Source: Acidobacteriota bacterium
Lineage (GTDB): Bacteria > Acidobacteriota > Polarisedimenticolia > Polarisedimenticolales > Polarisedimenticolaceae
Assembly: GCA_029861955.1 (NCBI GenBank)
Contig: JAOTYK010000002.1
Coordinates: 1-64,000, forward strand
Length of the DNA stretch: 64,000 bases
Direction of reading: 5' to 3'
In this document: positions 30,201 to 38,221 of the stretch, piece by piece
Layout: each line of letters begins with the position of its first letter
How positions within the stretch are numbered: position 1 is the stretch's first letter
Translations under genes and position numbers: made by a program
The notes under the pieces: model-generated
The model's database searches: none
What the model was told of the DNA's origin: nothing
What the model saw: only the letters and a program-made list of their open reading frames with translations

Positions 30201-30530
30201 CCTCTGCTGGCGAAGACGGACAACGCCTTCGTCACATCTCGAAACGGCGACGAGATCGCCCTTCGCTATCCCGCACCGCCGCCACCGCCTCAGGGATGGA
30301 CCCGGACGTTCCTGCTCTACGCCAGCGGTTTCGGCAAGGACATGGATCCCAACTCCGCCGCCAACACGTCGTTGGGGCCGATCCCGTTTCATGGGATGAC
30401 GGCCTACCCGTACGGCGATGAGGTCCGACGCGCGGCAAAAACGATGGAATGGGACCGCCCTCCGCGGGTGGTGTTCTCGGACTCGCGGGGTATGCCTGGA
30501 GTGCTGTCGCAGGGATTCGCTGGACAGTGA
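27237..30530 (+). CDS. CRTAC1-like lipoprotein: TPR + FG-GAP/VCBS + ASPIC/UnbV (1097 aa)
   Basis: Signal with lipobox-like WFGC (Cys 24). Residues ~40-200 hold TPR repeats ([39 protein letters not shown]). Residues ~290-570 hold FG-GAP/VCBS calcium blades ([42 protein letters not shown]). An ASPIC/UnbV domain follows ([28 protein letters not shown]). The last ~430 residues, beginning [20 protein letters not shown], have no name I know. The fold implies an outer-membrane-attached beta-propeller involved in binding or assembly; exact role unknown. It overlaps the start of the following aminoacylase-like lipoprotein by 4 nt (GTGA), so the two are co-translated. Confidence 0.88.
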   Translation: [1097 protein letters not shown]

Positions 30531-32254
30531 AGCGGCTCTGGGCCGCCCTGGGGTTGTGGCTCACGGCCTTGGTGGCCTGCGGACCCGGTCACCCCACGGG
30601 GCTTCTGTTCGACAACGCGACGATCGTCGACGGCTCGGGCGCGGCCCCCTTTCGCGCCGACGTTCTTGTGCGTGATGGGCGGATCGCGGAGATCCTGGCA
30701 AGCGAGCAAGGTCAGATCCAACCCGACGGACTGCGAAGGGTCGATGCGGAAGGTCTCGTTCTCTCACCGGGATTCATCGATCTTCACAGTCATGCCGATC
30801 TGGTCTTGCTGGCGGATGCACCCCAGCGGAACGGGCTGATCGAGGCGAAACTCCGACAGGGTGTCACGACCTGGATCGTCGGCAACTGTGGTCTCGGAGT
30901 CGCGCCGGCAGACCCACCGACCGCCGCATTGCTCGAGTCGATCAACAGCTGGATGACGCCTGAGGGTGTGCAGGTAGGGGCGATCGACACGGCCGGCTAT
31001 CTCGAGTCCCTCACGTCGCAGCAACTACCGATCAACGTCGGAACCCTCGTTCCCCATGGCCCGGTCCGCATCTCGGCGATGGGGCTCCGGGCCGGCCCCC
31101 CGGACGCCGCCGAGTTGGATGCGATGCGACGGCAGATTCAACGCGGGCTTCGAGCCGGTGCGTTCGGTGTCTCGACGGGACTGATCTACCCACCGGGGAT
31201 GTACAGCGACCCGGCCGAGCTTCAGGCTTTGGCCGCCGAGGTCGCCGAATCCGACGGGTTGTGGACGACCCATGTGCGCGGCTCGTCCGAGACGCTGTTA
31301 CCCGCTACCGAGGAACTGATCGAGCTGGCGCGGGTCACCGGTGTCCGGGTCCATCACTCGCACCTGGAGGCGGTCGGAACGCGATTCTGGCCGCAAATCG
31401 ACGGAGTGCTTGGTCTGGAAGATCGGGCGCGGGAGGAGGGCCTGAGCGTCTCCCACGACCTGTTCCTTTACACCCGTGCGGCAACGATGATGTCGGCCAT
31501 CTTTCCACCGTGGGCTTTAGAGGGTGGGATGCCTCGGCTCCTCGAGCGGCTTCGTGATCGAGAGACCCGCCGCCGGATCGGTTCTGAGTTGCAGCACCGC
31601 GTCCCGCAATGGCCACCCTGGGAGGCCCACGGTTGGCCACACAATCTGGTCGAGGCCGTCGGGTGGGACGGAATCTATGTCGCGAGTCTTGCCGCACGGC
31701 AAGACGACCCGCGAATCGGCAAGAGCCTGGCGGCGCTGGGCCAGGAACTCCAGCAAGACCCTTTCGACGTCGTCGCCGACCTGATGCTCGAGTTCGACGG
31801 AGGCGTTGGCCAGTGGGTCGGAGAGATCTCCGGCGACGACGAGCAGCACGCCGGTCTGCAGACGATCCTTCGGCATCCGTCGTCTGCCATCGTCTCGGAC
31901 GCAGAGGACTATGGGACCGGAGTTCCGCACCCCGCCCATGCCGGTGCGTTTGTTCGAGCCCTGCGATGGGCGCGGGAAGGCAAGGGCCCCTCCCTCCCCG
32001 TCACGGTGCGCAAGATGACGACCTATCCGGCGGAGCTCCTCGGGCTACCCGATCGTGGACAGATCCGTGTGGGCCACGTGGCGGACCTGGTGCTCTTCGA
32101 TCCGGATACCGTCGGCGATCGATCCGAATGGCTGAGACCCCGGCGACATGCGGCCGGAATCGCGATGGTTCTCGTGGGAGGGCACGCTGTGGTAGACGGC
32201 GGCCTCTACTCGCCCGAGGCCCGAGGTCAGGTCCTACGCCGTCCCACCCGGTAG
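30527..32254 (+). CDS. N-acyl-D-amino-acid deacylase-like lipoprotein (575 aa)
   Basis: GTG 30527 overlaps the upstream stop (GTGA) and begins a lipoprotein signal (VKRLWAALGLWLTALVACG, lipobox LVAC). The body is an amidohydrolase of the D-aminoacylase/dihydroorotase-like group: metal motif FIDLHSHADL, VTTWIVGNCGLGVAP, STGLIYPPGMYSDPAEL, THVRGSSE, HHSHLEA, and the C-terminal MTTYPAELLGLPDRGQIRVG with DLVLFDPDTV. Expected to remove acyl groups from D-amino acids or related amides at the cell envelope. Genuine D-aminoacylases are often cytosolic, so the lipid anchor is notable. Its 3' end overlaps the convergent aminotransferase gene by 21 nt. Confidence 0.9.
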   Translation: MKRLWAALGLWLTALVACGPGHPTGLLFDNATIVDGSGAAPFRADVLVRDGRIAEILASEQGQIQPDGLRRVDAEGLVLSPGFIDLHSHADLVLLADAPQRNGLIEAKLRQGVTTWIVGNCGLGVAPADPPTAALLESINSWMTPEGVQVGAIDTAGYLESLTSQQLPINVGTLVPHGPVRISAMGLRAGPPDAAELDAMRRQIQRGLRAGAFGVSTGLIYPPGMYSDPAELQALAAEVAESDGLWTTHVRGSSETLLPATEELIELARVTGVRVHHSHLEAVGTRFWPQIDGVLGLEDRAREEGLSVSHDLFLYTRAATMMSAIFPPWALEGGMPRLLERLRDRETRRRIGSELQHRVPQWPPWEAHGWPHNLVEAVGWDGIYVASLAARQDDPRIGKSLAALGQELQQDPFDVVADLMLEFDGGVGQWVGEISGDDEQHAGLQTILRHPSSAIVSDAEDYGTGVPHPAHAGAFVRALRWAREGKGPSLPVTVRKMTTYPAELLGLPDRGQIRVGHVADLVLFDPDTVGDRSEWLRPRRHAAGIAMVLVGGHAVVDGGLYSPEARGQVLRRPTR

Positions 32255-33382
32255 ATCCGACAATCGGGGGGTGAGCTCCGCCAGCGCCTCCGCCACGCGA
32301 TCGAGCTGCTCCTCGGTGATTCGATTGAAGAACGGGAGCGCGATGGTGCGGGCCGCAATCCGCTCCGTGATCGGGAAGTCACCCTCCGAAAAACCGAACT
32401 GCTGCCGATAGAACGGTTGAAGATGGATCGGCTCGAAGTACCGTCCACAGCCGATCCCCCTGTCCGTGAGACCCGAGAGAATCGCATCTCTCGAATTTAG
32501 AGGTAGGTCGTCATGCAATCGCACCACGTAGACGAACCAACTGGATCCCGGATCCCCCACCGGGAGGACCCACTCGTTGAGGTGTTCGAGTCGACGCCGA
32601 TAGCCGTCGGCGATCTGTCGCCGACGCTCGAGGATCGATGGCAACCTCTGCAACTGCGAGGTGGCGAGCGCCGCCTGGAAATCGGTCATCCGATAGTTGA
32701 ACCCGAGTTCCAGGTAGCCGGGTCCGTCCGGGTCCCGTCCCTGATTCCGCAACCCGCGAGCACGACGGGCGGCACTCCCGTGATCGGTTAACAGGACGCC
32801 CCCTTCGCCGCAGGTCACCTGCTTGTTGGGGTAGAACGCGAAGCTACTGAAGTCTCCGAAACCGCCGAGCGGCCGGCCGTCACACTCTCCGCCGATCGCC
32901 TCGCACGCATCCTCGATCAGGATCAAGTCGTGTCGCCGGGCCGACGCCTCGAGGCGGCCGATCTTGTGGGGTCGGCCGAAGGCATGAACCGCGACGATGG
33001 CCCTGGTTCTCGGCGTGATCCGTGACTCCAGCGCGTCCACATCCATGTTGAGGGTTTCGGGGTCGATCTCGACGAAGACCGGCGTCGCCCCCAGGTAGAG
33101 AATGATGTTGGCCGACGCGATGAAACTGAACGGCGTCGTCAGGACCTCGTCGCCCGGCTTCAGACCGGATAGGATCGCCGCAAGATGGAGCGCCGCGGTT
33201 CCGGAGCTGACGGCGACACCCTCTTGACGCCCCGCCGTCTCCGCGACACGTCGTTCGAACGCCTCGATGAAGGGCCCACGACTGAGGTGGCGCCCCTGCA
33301 ACACTTCGAGAACGGCGTCGCGATCCGTCTCGTCCAGGTCGGGAGCCGACAGGGGGATGGGTTTGTGGGGGCGCTGGCTCAT
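32234..33382 (-). CDS. DegT/DnrJ/EryC1 sugar aminotransferase (382 aa)
   Basis: PLP-dependent transaminase of nucleotide 4-keto-sugars. Visible: VAVSSGTAALHLAA, TTPFSFIASANIILY, LIEDACEAIG, the PLP-Lys motif FSSFAFYPNKQVTCGEGG, NYRMTDFQAAL and GIGCGRYFEPIHLQPFY. Its immediate upstream partner (3-nt gap) is a NeuC/LegG-like 2-epimerase, which suggests aminosugar synthesis for surface glycan, possibly a legionaminic-type nonulosonate (LegC role) or a simpler acetamido sugar. The synthase and cytidylyltransferase genes such a pathway needs are not in the window. Confidence 0.92.
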   Translation of the reverse strand: MSQRPHKPIPLSAPDLDETDRDAVLEVLQGRHLSRGPFIEAFERRVAETAGRQEGVAVSSGTAALHLAAILSGLKPGDEVLTTPFSFIASANIILYLGATPVFVEIDPETLNMDVDALESRITPRTRAIVAVHAFGRPHKIGRLEASARRHDLILIEDACEAIGGECDGRPLGGFGDFSSFAFYPNKQVTCGEGGVLLTDHGSAARRARGLRNQGRDPDGPGYLELGFNYRMTDFQAALATSQLQRLPSILERRRQIADGYRRRLEHLNEWVLPVGDPGSSWFVYVVRLHDDLPLNSRDAILSGLTDRGIGCGRYFEPIHLQPFYRQQFGFSEGDFPITERIAARTIALPFFNRITEEQLDRVAEALAELTPRLSDLPGGTA

Positions 33383-33385
33383 GAT

Positions 33386-34537
33386 TCAGTCGAGGGGGAC
33401 GGCTCGTTTGACGAGGAGCCGCTCCAGGTCCACGTCCATCATCGCCTGGACGATCTGCTTCGACGCGGTTCCGTCGCCATAGGGGTTCTGCATCCCTTCG
33501 AGGCCGGCGCGAAATGCGGGATCACTGGCCTCTGCGATCGCGGCCAGGATCCGATCGGGATCCGCCGGCGAGTCGATGATGTTGGCGGCGCGCTCTCGAC
33601 CCTGCTGCCGCATGCCGACGTTGACGGTCGGGAGCTGCAGTGCCGGTGACTCCATGATGCCGCTGCTTGAGTTCCCGAGCATCAATCCGCAGTGACGAAG
33701 GAGCGACCAGTAGGTGACGGGGTTCAGATTGACGAACAGCTGCGAGTTGGATCGAGTTTGGCAAAACGCGTCCGCTCGAGCCGTCAGCCGACGGCTTCCG
33801 GCGTCCGCATTCGGGAAACAGAACACCAGCGGTCGATCGATCCGCTCGAGGGCGGCGAACAGGCCGTCGGCCTCAAGAAGTGTATCGGTCGCAAGCGTCA
33901 CGGGATGGTAGGCGACGACGATCGTTTCCGCCGTGATCTCGACGCCGAGTTCCTCGTTCAGCTTCGTTCGGTCCGGCAACGTGCTTCGCCGAAGATGATC
34001 CAGCGACGGAGCGCCGGTCCGATGAACGCGCCAGGGTTCTTCACCCATCGCGATGATCCGACGGCGTGCCGTCTCGGTGGGCGCGAAGTGGAGATGGCTC
34101 ATCTTGGTCAAGGCGTTGCGAACGGCGTCGTCGACGGCTCCCTCACTGACCTCACCTCCCTCGATGTGCGCCAGCGGAATACGGAGTGCCAGGGCGACTG
34201 AAGCCGGCGCCAACATCTCGTAACGATCCGCGATAAGGAGCATGAGGTCGGGTCGACGATCCGCCAGGCGTTCCGTCAGACCCAGTGTGGCGAGTCCGAT
34301 GGTCTTCGCCATGCCGACGTCGCTATCGGAACTGAGCAGGCACTCGATGCGGTCGTGGACCGGGAACCCGTCGGCCTCCATCTCGCCGACAGTCCTGCCG
34401 AATTCGTCGGCCAGCGGCGCTCCCAGGGCGATCGTATGAAGATCGACATCGATATTTTCCCGCAGTTCGTGCAGGACCCAGTACAGATGGCTGTAGTCGG
34501 CCCGCGATGTGGTCACCACGCTGATTCGACGAAACAC
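33386..34537 (-). CDS. UDP-GlcNAc-type 2-epimerase (hydrolysing), NeuC/LegG family (383 aa)
   Basis: Hydrolysing 2-epimerases release (di)acetamido-mannose from UDP-sugars for nonulosonic acid synthesis. Family marks: ISVVTTSRADYSHLYWVL at the N-terminus, LLIADRYEMLAPA, PLAHIEGGEVSEGAVDDAVRN, THLHFAPT-like SHLHFAPTE, HRTGAPSLD, LMLGNSSSGIMESPAL and MRQQGRERAANII. The GTG start follows GGAG at ~9 nt. Co-directional with the aminotransferase after 3 nt. Whether the substrate is UDP-GlcNAc (NeuC) or the 2,4-diacetamido form (LegG) cannot be decided; pairing with an aminotransferase favours the latter (inference). Confidence 0.9.
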   Translation of the reverse strand: MFRRISVVTTSRADYSHLYWVLHELRENIDVDLHTIALGAPLADEFGRTVGEMEADGFPVHDRIECLLSSDSDVGMAKTIGLATLGLTERLADRRPDLMLLIADRYEMLAPASVALALRIPLAHIEGGEVSEGAVDDAVRNALTKMSHLHFAPTETARRRIIAMGEEPWRVHRTGAPSLDHLRRSTLPDRTKLNEELGVEITAETIVVAYHPVTLATDTLLEADGLFAALERIDRPLVFCFPNADAGSRRLTARADAFCQTRSNSQLFVNLNPVTYWSLLRHCGLMLGNSSSGIMESPALQLPTVNVGMRQQGRERAANIIDSPADPDRILAAIAEASDPAFRAGLEGMQNPYGDGTASKQIVQAMMDVDLERLLVKRAVPLD

Positions 34538-34622
34538 CGTTTACGACTCCGTTTGCCTCTACTGCGCGGACCATCTTCCGCCACTTGCGATCCCGGGACA
34601 ACCCATCCTTATTCCTTACTGC

Positions 34623-34628
34623 TATACT
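34623..34628 (+). promoter_or_regulatory. -10 box upstream of YfcC-type transporter gene
   Basis: TATACT in context GCTATACTCTCG, 52 nt before the ATG at 34681; no clear -35. The same TATACTCT string occurs at 36701 in another divergent gap. Confidence 0.35.
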
Positions 34629-34680
34629 CTCGCCGCTTTAAACCGGATGCGTTCTTCGACCGGTACAGGAGTTTGACCCG

Positions 34681-36042
34681 ATGGACCGAGGCCGCTTCCG
34701 CGTCCCGCACACTCTGGCTCTGCTTTTCGGCATGGTCGTATTGGCCTATCTGCTGACGCTCGTCATGCCTCAAGGTGCCTTCGAGCGGGAGAGCCACGGC
34801 GGCCATGATTACGTGGTCGCCGACAGCTATACGAAGGCTTCGGAACGGACGACCCTCCCGGTCTGGACTCCTCTGGTCGCAGTCCCCAAGGGTTTTGACG
34901 AGGCGAAAGAGATCATCTTCTTCGTCTTCATTATCGGCGGCGCGTTCGGTGTGTTTCGCGCCACAGGCGCGGCGGATGCCCTGATCGGATTCCTACTGGA
35001 GAAGATGGGCAACAAGCCGGCGCTGTTGATCGCCGGCAGCATGTTGATCTTCGCCTGCGGTGCCGCAACGATGGGAATGGCGGAAGAGTTTTTGCCATTT
35101 GTCCCCATGCTTCTCGCGCTCCTGATTGGACTGGGCTACGACGCGCTCACGGCGGTCGGCGTGCTCGTGGTCGGCTACGGGGTCGGCTACGGAGCCGCGG
35201 TGATCAATCCGTTCACCGTCTTGATCGCCCAGGACATCGCTGGCGTGACACCGACGAGCGGCGCAACGTTCCGAATCGTCCTGCTCCTGGTGTTTCTCGC
35301 GATCGGGTTCCATCACGTCTGGTCCTACGCAGGCAAAGTCCGCAAGAGCGAGGCCGATCGCGAGACGGCCGATGTCGGTGCAAAGCAGTACGACAAGATC
35401 AACGCGAAGCATATCTCCGTGCTGGCGGTTCTCGCCGTCGGACTGGGACTCCTCCTCTGGGGCTTGATCAAGAATGGCTGGTATCTGGTCGAGATGGGCG
35501 CGCTGTTCTTCGGCCTGGCGATCGCGATGGGCGTTGTCGGCCGGATCGGAGTCGACGAGACGGCGAAAAAGTTTTGCATCGGAGCCAGTGAACTGACGAC
35601 GACAGCGTTGCTGATTGGGGTCGCCCGTGCCATCGGCGTGGTCCTGACGGATGGGCAGATCATCGACACGATCATCCACGGCATCGCCGAACCCCTCAAA
35701 ACTCTCGGGCCCCACGTCGCCGCCGTCGGCATGCTGGCAGTTCAATCCGTCTGCAACCTGTTCATCCCTTCCGGGAGTGGACAGGCCTATGTCACGATGC
35801 CGATCATGGCACCCCTGTCGGACATCGTCGGTGTCAGTCGACAGACGTCGGTGCTGGCCTATCAATTCGGTGACGGATTCACCAACATCGTCGTCCCGAC
35901 CAACCCCGTGTTGATCGGGATCCTGACGATGGCCGGAGTCTCCTACGAGCGCTGGCTACGCTTCGTCATCCCGTTCCTGCTCAAGGCGTTGACCGCCGCA
36001 GCCCTGGCGCTCGTGGTCGCCGTGGCGATCGGCTACAACTAG
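34681..36042 (+). CDS. YfcC/ArcD-type membrane transporter (453 aa)
   Basis: A polytopic inner-membrane protein of the YfcC/DcuC (IT superfamily) class with about 12 hydrophobic segments. Characteristic strings: MPQGAFER near the first helix, [74 protein letters not shown] and [17 protein letters not shown]. Family members are annotated as basic amino acid antiporters or C4-dicarboxylate carriers; the substrate here is not determinable. The stop shares the CTAG tetranucleotide with the stop of the convergent SUFU-like gene. Confidence 0.88.
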   Translation: MDRGRFRVPHTLALLFGMVVLAYLLTLVMPQGAFERESHGGHDYVVADSYTKASERTTLPVWTPLVAVPKGFDEAKEIIFFVFIIGGAFGVFRATGAADALIGFLLEKMGNKPALLIAGSMLIFACGAATMGMAEEFLPFVPMLLALLIGLGYDALTAVGVLVVGYGVGYGAAVINPFTVLIAQDIAGVTPTSGATFRIVLLLVFLAIGFHHVWSYAGKVRKSEADRETADVGAKQYDKINAKHISVLAVLAVGLGLLLWGLIKNGWYLVEMGALFFGLAIAMGVVGRIGVDETAKKFCIGASELTTTALLIGVARAIGVVLTDGQIIDTIIHGIAEPLKTLGPHVAAVGMLAVQSVCNLFIPSGSGQAYVTMPIMAPLSDIVGVSRQTSVLAYQFGDGFTNIVVPTNPVLIGILTMAGVSYERWLRFVIPFLLKALTAAALALVVAVAIGYN

Positions 36043-36662
36043 CTCGACGGCTTCGTGGGACGTGGCGCGAACATTCCGCTTTCCAACGCGTAGAGACGCT
36101 CCATGGTTGGGCGCAGCCCTTCCGTCCGAATCTCCTCCGCCTCCGTGTCGGTCAACGGGACGATATTCAGCATGCGGACCTCGGTGGGTCGTTCCTCGCT
36201 GCCCGGATCTTCAATCTCGACCTCAACACGGTCCCAACCGCCGTGAGAGAACGCCGGATGCATGAGCATCGCGTGACAGCCCGGATACGTCGGGATCGTG
36301 TCGATTCCCGGGAGTAGGTGCCACCAGTCCAGCAAGACGGATCGACGGGCCGTCCAGCCGGCGAGATGGATCAGAAACTGCCCCACCGCCTCGATCTCGT
36401 TGTCGGCGAGATCCCCGGCTCTGGCGAAATGCAACTCCACTCGATGATTCGCGCCGTGGATGGGGACGTCACACATCCCGATCGTCGCGAAGGTCGTCAG
36501 GGGAACCTCCGTGGTCGGATACCACGCGAAAACGCTGACGATCGTCGAGCTCTCGGCACCCGTCCCGGAATCGATCCGGAGATCGGGCTCACCAAATCGT
36601 TCAAGAACGCGATCGTAGACCTCGACGGCGACCGCGCTTGGCCCCGTGGGCGGACCCTCCAT
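36039..36662 (-). CDS. SUFU-domain (suppressor of fused-like) protein (207 aa)
   Basis: The sequence from [16 protein letters not shown] through [33 protein letters not shown] and [20 protein letters not shown] to [17 protein letters not shown] follows the bacterial SUFU-like family (unknown function, often immunity-like or stand-alone). Start set at ATG 36662; an ATG at 36767 would overlap the divergent gene and adds a non-conserved, low-complexity leader. No signal peptide, so cytosolic. Partner unknown; no toxin gene is visible next to it. Confidence 0.78.
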   Translation of the reverse strand: MEGPPTGPSAVAVEVYDRVLERFGEPDLRIDSGTGAESSTIVSVFAWYPTTEVPLTTFATIGMCDVPIHGANHRVELHFARAGDLADNEIEAVGQFLIHLAGWTARRSVLLDWWHLLPGIDTIPTYPGCHAMLMHPAFSHGGWDRVEVEIEDPGSEERPTEVRMLNIVPLTDTEAEEIRTEGLRPTMERLYALESGMFAPRPTKPSS

Positions 36663-36700
36663 TTCACCGGGCTGCTTCAACGAATCCCCCTCCGCTCCGT

Positions 36701-36706
36701 TATACT
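36701..36706 (+). promoter_or_regulatory. -10 box upstream of DUF1499 gene
   Basis: TATACT followed by CTGG, 51 nt before the GTG at 36758 in the divergent gap with the SUFU-like gene; a poor TTCAAC lies 19 nt upstream. Confidence 0.35.
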
Positions 36707-36757
36707 CTGGCACAGGGTCGCGCTTGTGGCGACAGGGCCACGTCCATCGGGGAACGT

Positions 36758-37204
36758 GTGTATCCAAGTACGAAGAAGAAATTACTCAGGCGGCTGGCGC
36801 TCGTTCTACTTGTCGGCGTGGCCGTGATGGCGGTCTACGTCGCCCTCCAGCCCTACGAACGCTGGCGTGCCCACGCCGCGTCTCTCGAGCCGTACGTGGT
36901 CGCGCGTTCGACGGCGGAAGTCTTGCCGGCGCTCCGCAGCGCAGCGAATCGAATCGGCGGCTGGCATTACGTGGGCGAGGCCGGAGACGACGATCGTCTT
37001 CAGGTCGTCTTCACGCGGGAGGTTCGGATTCCCGGCGGGTTCGACGACGTGACCGTGACGCTCCGGGATGAAGGGACCTCGACCCGCGTTTCGGCGCGCT
37101 CAACTTCGCGCAGGACCTGGGCCGACTTTGGACGTAACCGTCGCAACCTGAGCCGTTTGAGATCGGAACTCGCGGCCGTTCTCGACTCTGGAGGGAACGA
37201 GTGA
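36758..37204 (+). CDS. DUF1499-family membrane-anchored protein (148 aa)
   Basis: GTG 36758 follows CGGGGA at SD distance. A single N-terminal membrane helix (LLRRLALVLLVGVAVMAVYVAL) precedes a DUF1499-like domain: a stretch from EVLPALRSAANRIGGW through VFTREVRIPGGFDDVTVTL to STRVSARSTSRRTWADFGRNRRNL, the conserved end of the family. Function unknown. The following gene overlaps its stop by 4 nt (GTGA), so the two are coupled. Confidence 0.8.
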   Translation: MYPSTKKKLLRRLALVLLVGVAVMAVYVALQPYERWRAHAASLEPYVVARSTAEVLPALRSAANRIGGWHYVGEAGDDDRLQVVFTREVRIPGGFDDVTVTLRDEGTSTRVSARSTSRRTWADFGRNRRNLSRLRSELAAVLDSGGNE

Positions 37205-38175
37205 GCCACAATCGATCGATCCGCTGTCTGCTCACGCTTGTGCTCGTACTTGGCACGACCGTCGGGTCCACCGGCGATTCGATCCATCCTGTATCGGAGC
37301 GCGGGGAAGAGCTGATCCGAAATCGTCGATACGACGCCTTCAAGGGAGCCCACTACCGCGTCAAGACGGATGATCCTCGTATCAAGACTCGAGTGGCAGT
37401 GGATCTGCTCGACGCGTTCTACGGTTTTTTCGAGTCCAGCTGGGAATCTCCGGTTGAGCTGGACGAGGACACGTCGCACTCGATGGCGTTCTTGTTCTAT
37501 TCGAGCAACAGCTATCGAAGTGCCGTACGCGATTCCCACAACTGTGTATTTTCCTCGTCCCAATCGGACCACGACCCGAGACTCGATGTGACGGCCCACC
37601 ACACCGAGACCGGCTTTCCTGAATTCGCCGACAGCCTCATTCACGGCGCGGCGCATCAGCAGCTGGCTAGGAGGTTCTTTCATCCTGAAACGCCGCGTCC
37701 GACATGGTTGTTGGAGGGACTCGCGGGATACTTCAGCGGCACACGGGTGAACGACTCGCTCGAGTTTCAGGCCGGACGGACGGGTCGCAAGTCGATCCAA
37801 CTGTTCGACGAACCTCTGCCGGGAACTTCGCGCTTCAGGGCGCGATTCACACGTCGCTTCAATCGATTGATGAACGAGGGACAGTTCGAAAACCGCCCAT
37901 CGATCGACGCGCTCCTGAAGATGGAGACGCCGCTGCGGTTTTCCGCCGGGAATCGAGAGGGCAACTACGTGTTGAGTTGGGCGCTCGTGCACTATCTGTT
38001 GCAGGGAGACGATGGGGCGTATCGAGAGTCGTTCATGAAGTACCTCCAGGCGTTGCGAACCCGTGAGGCTTCCGCGACGGATGACGGTCCCGACCTACTC
38101 GAGATGGTCGGGTTAAGTGCCCGGGTGCTCGAAGAGCGAGTGCTGACCCACGGACGATCCGTCAAGTTCCGCTGA
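37201..38175 (+). CDS. Secreted gluzincin-like protein with degenerate HExxH (324 aa)
   Basis: An N-terminal signal-like segment (CLLTLVLVLGTTVGSTG) is followed by a peptidase MA/DUF1570-like domain. Where such zinc peptidases have HExxH, this protein has HGAAH (SLIHGAAHQQLARRF); the downstream WLLEGLAGYF with the third-ligand-type Glu is kept. The catalytic Glu is therefore missing, so hydrolysis is unlikely and a structural or regulatory role is possible (inference). Translationally coupled to the DUF1499 gene by GTGA. The C-terminal half (SFMKYLQALRTRE) fits the family's helical tail. Confidence 0.75.
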   Translation: MSHNRSIRCLLTLVLVLGTTVGSTGDSIHPVSERGEELIRNRRYDAFKGAHYRVKTDDPRIKTRVAVDLLDAFYGFFESSWESPVELDEDTSHSMAFLFYSSNSYRSAVRDSHNCVFSSSQSDHDPRLDVTAHHTETGFPEFADSLIHGAAHQQLARRFFHPETPRPTWLLEGLAGYFSGTRVNDSLEFQAGRTGRKSIQLFDEPLPGTSRFRARFTRRFNRLMNEGQFENRPSIDALLKMETPLRFSAGNREGNYVLSWALVHYLLQGDDGAYRESFMKYLQALRTREASATDDGPDLLEMVGLSARVLEERVLTHGRSVKFR

Positions 38176-38186
38176 CCGAAGCGTCG

Positions 38187-38214
38187 TTGCGGTAATCCGC
38201 AAGTGGTCTATCGT
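38187..38214 (+). promoter_or_regulatory. MATE gene promoter with embedded perfect inverted repeat
   Basis: TTGCGG (38187-38192) can serve as -35; 16 nt later TATCGT (38209-38214) as -10; the ATG at 38222 follows after 7 nt. TTGCGG-TAAT-CCGCAA (38187-38202) is a perfect 6-bp inverted repeat lying on the -35 and spacer, as expected for a repressor operator. Confidence 0.45.
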
Positions 38215-38221
38215 GCCTCGG

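Noticed and set aside
36663-36767. Longer start of the SUFU-like protein at ATG 36767
   Set aside because: It would overlap the GTG and SD of the divergent DUF1499 gene and its -10 box; the added sequence is not family-like.
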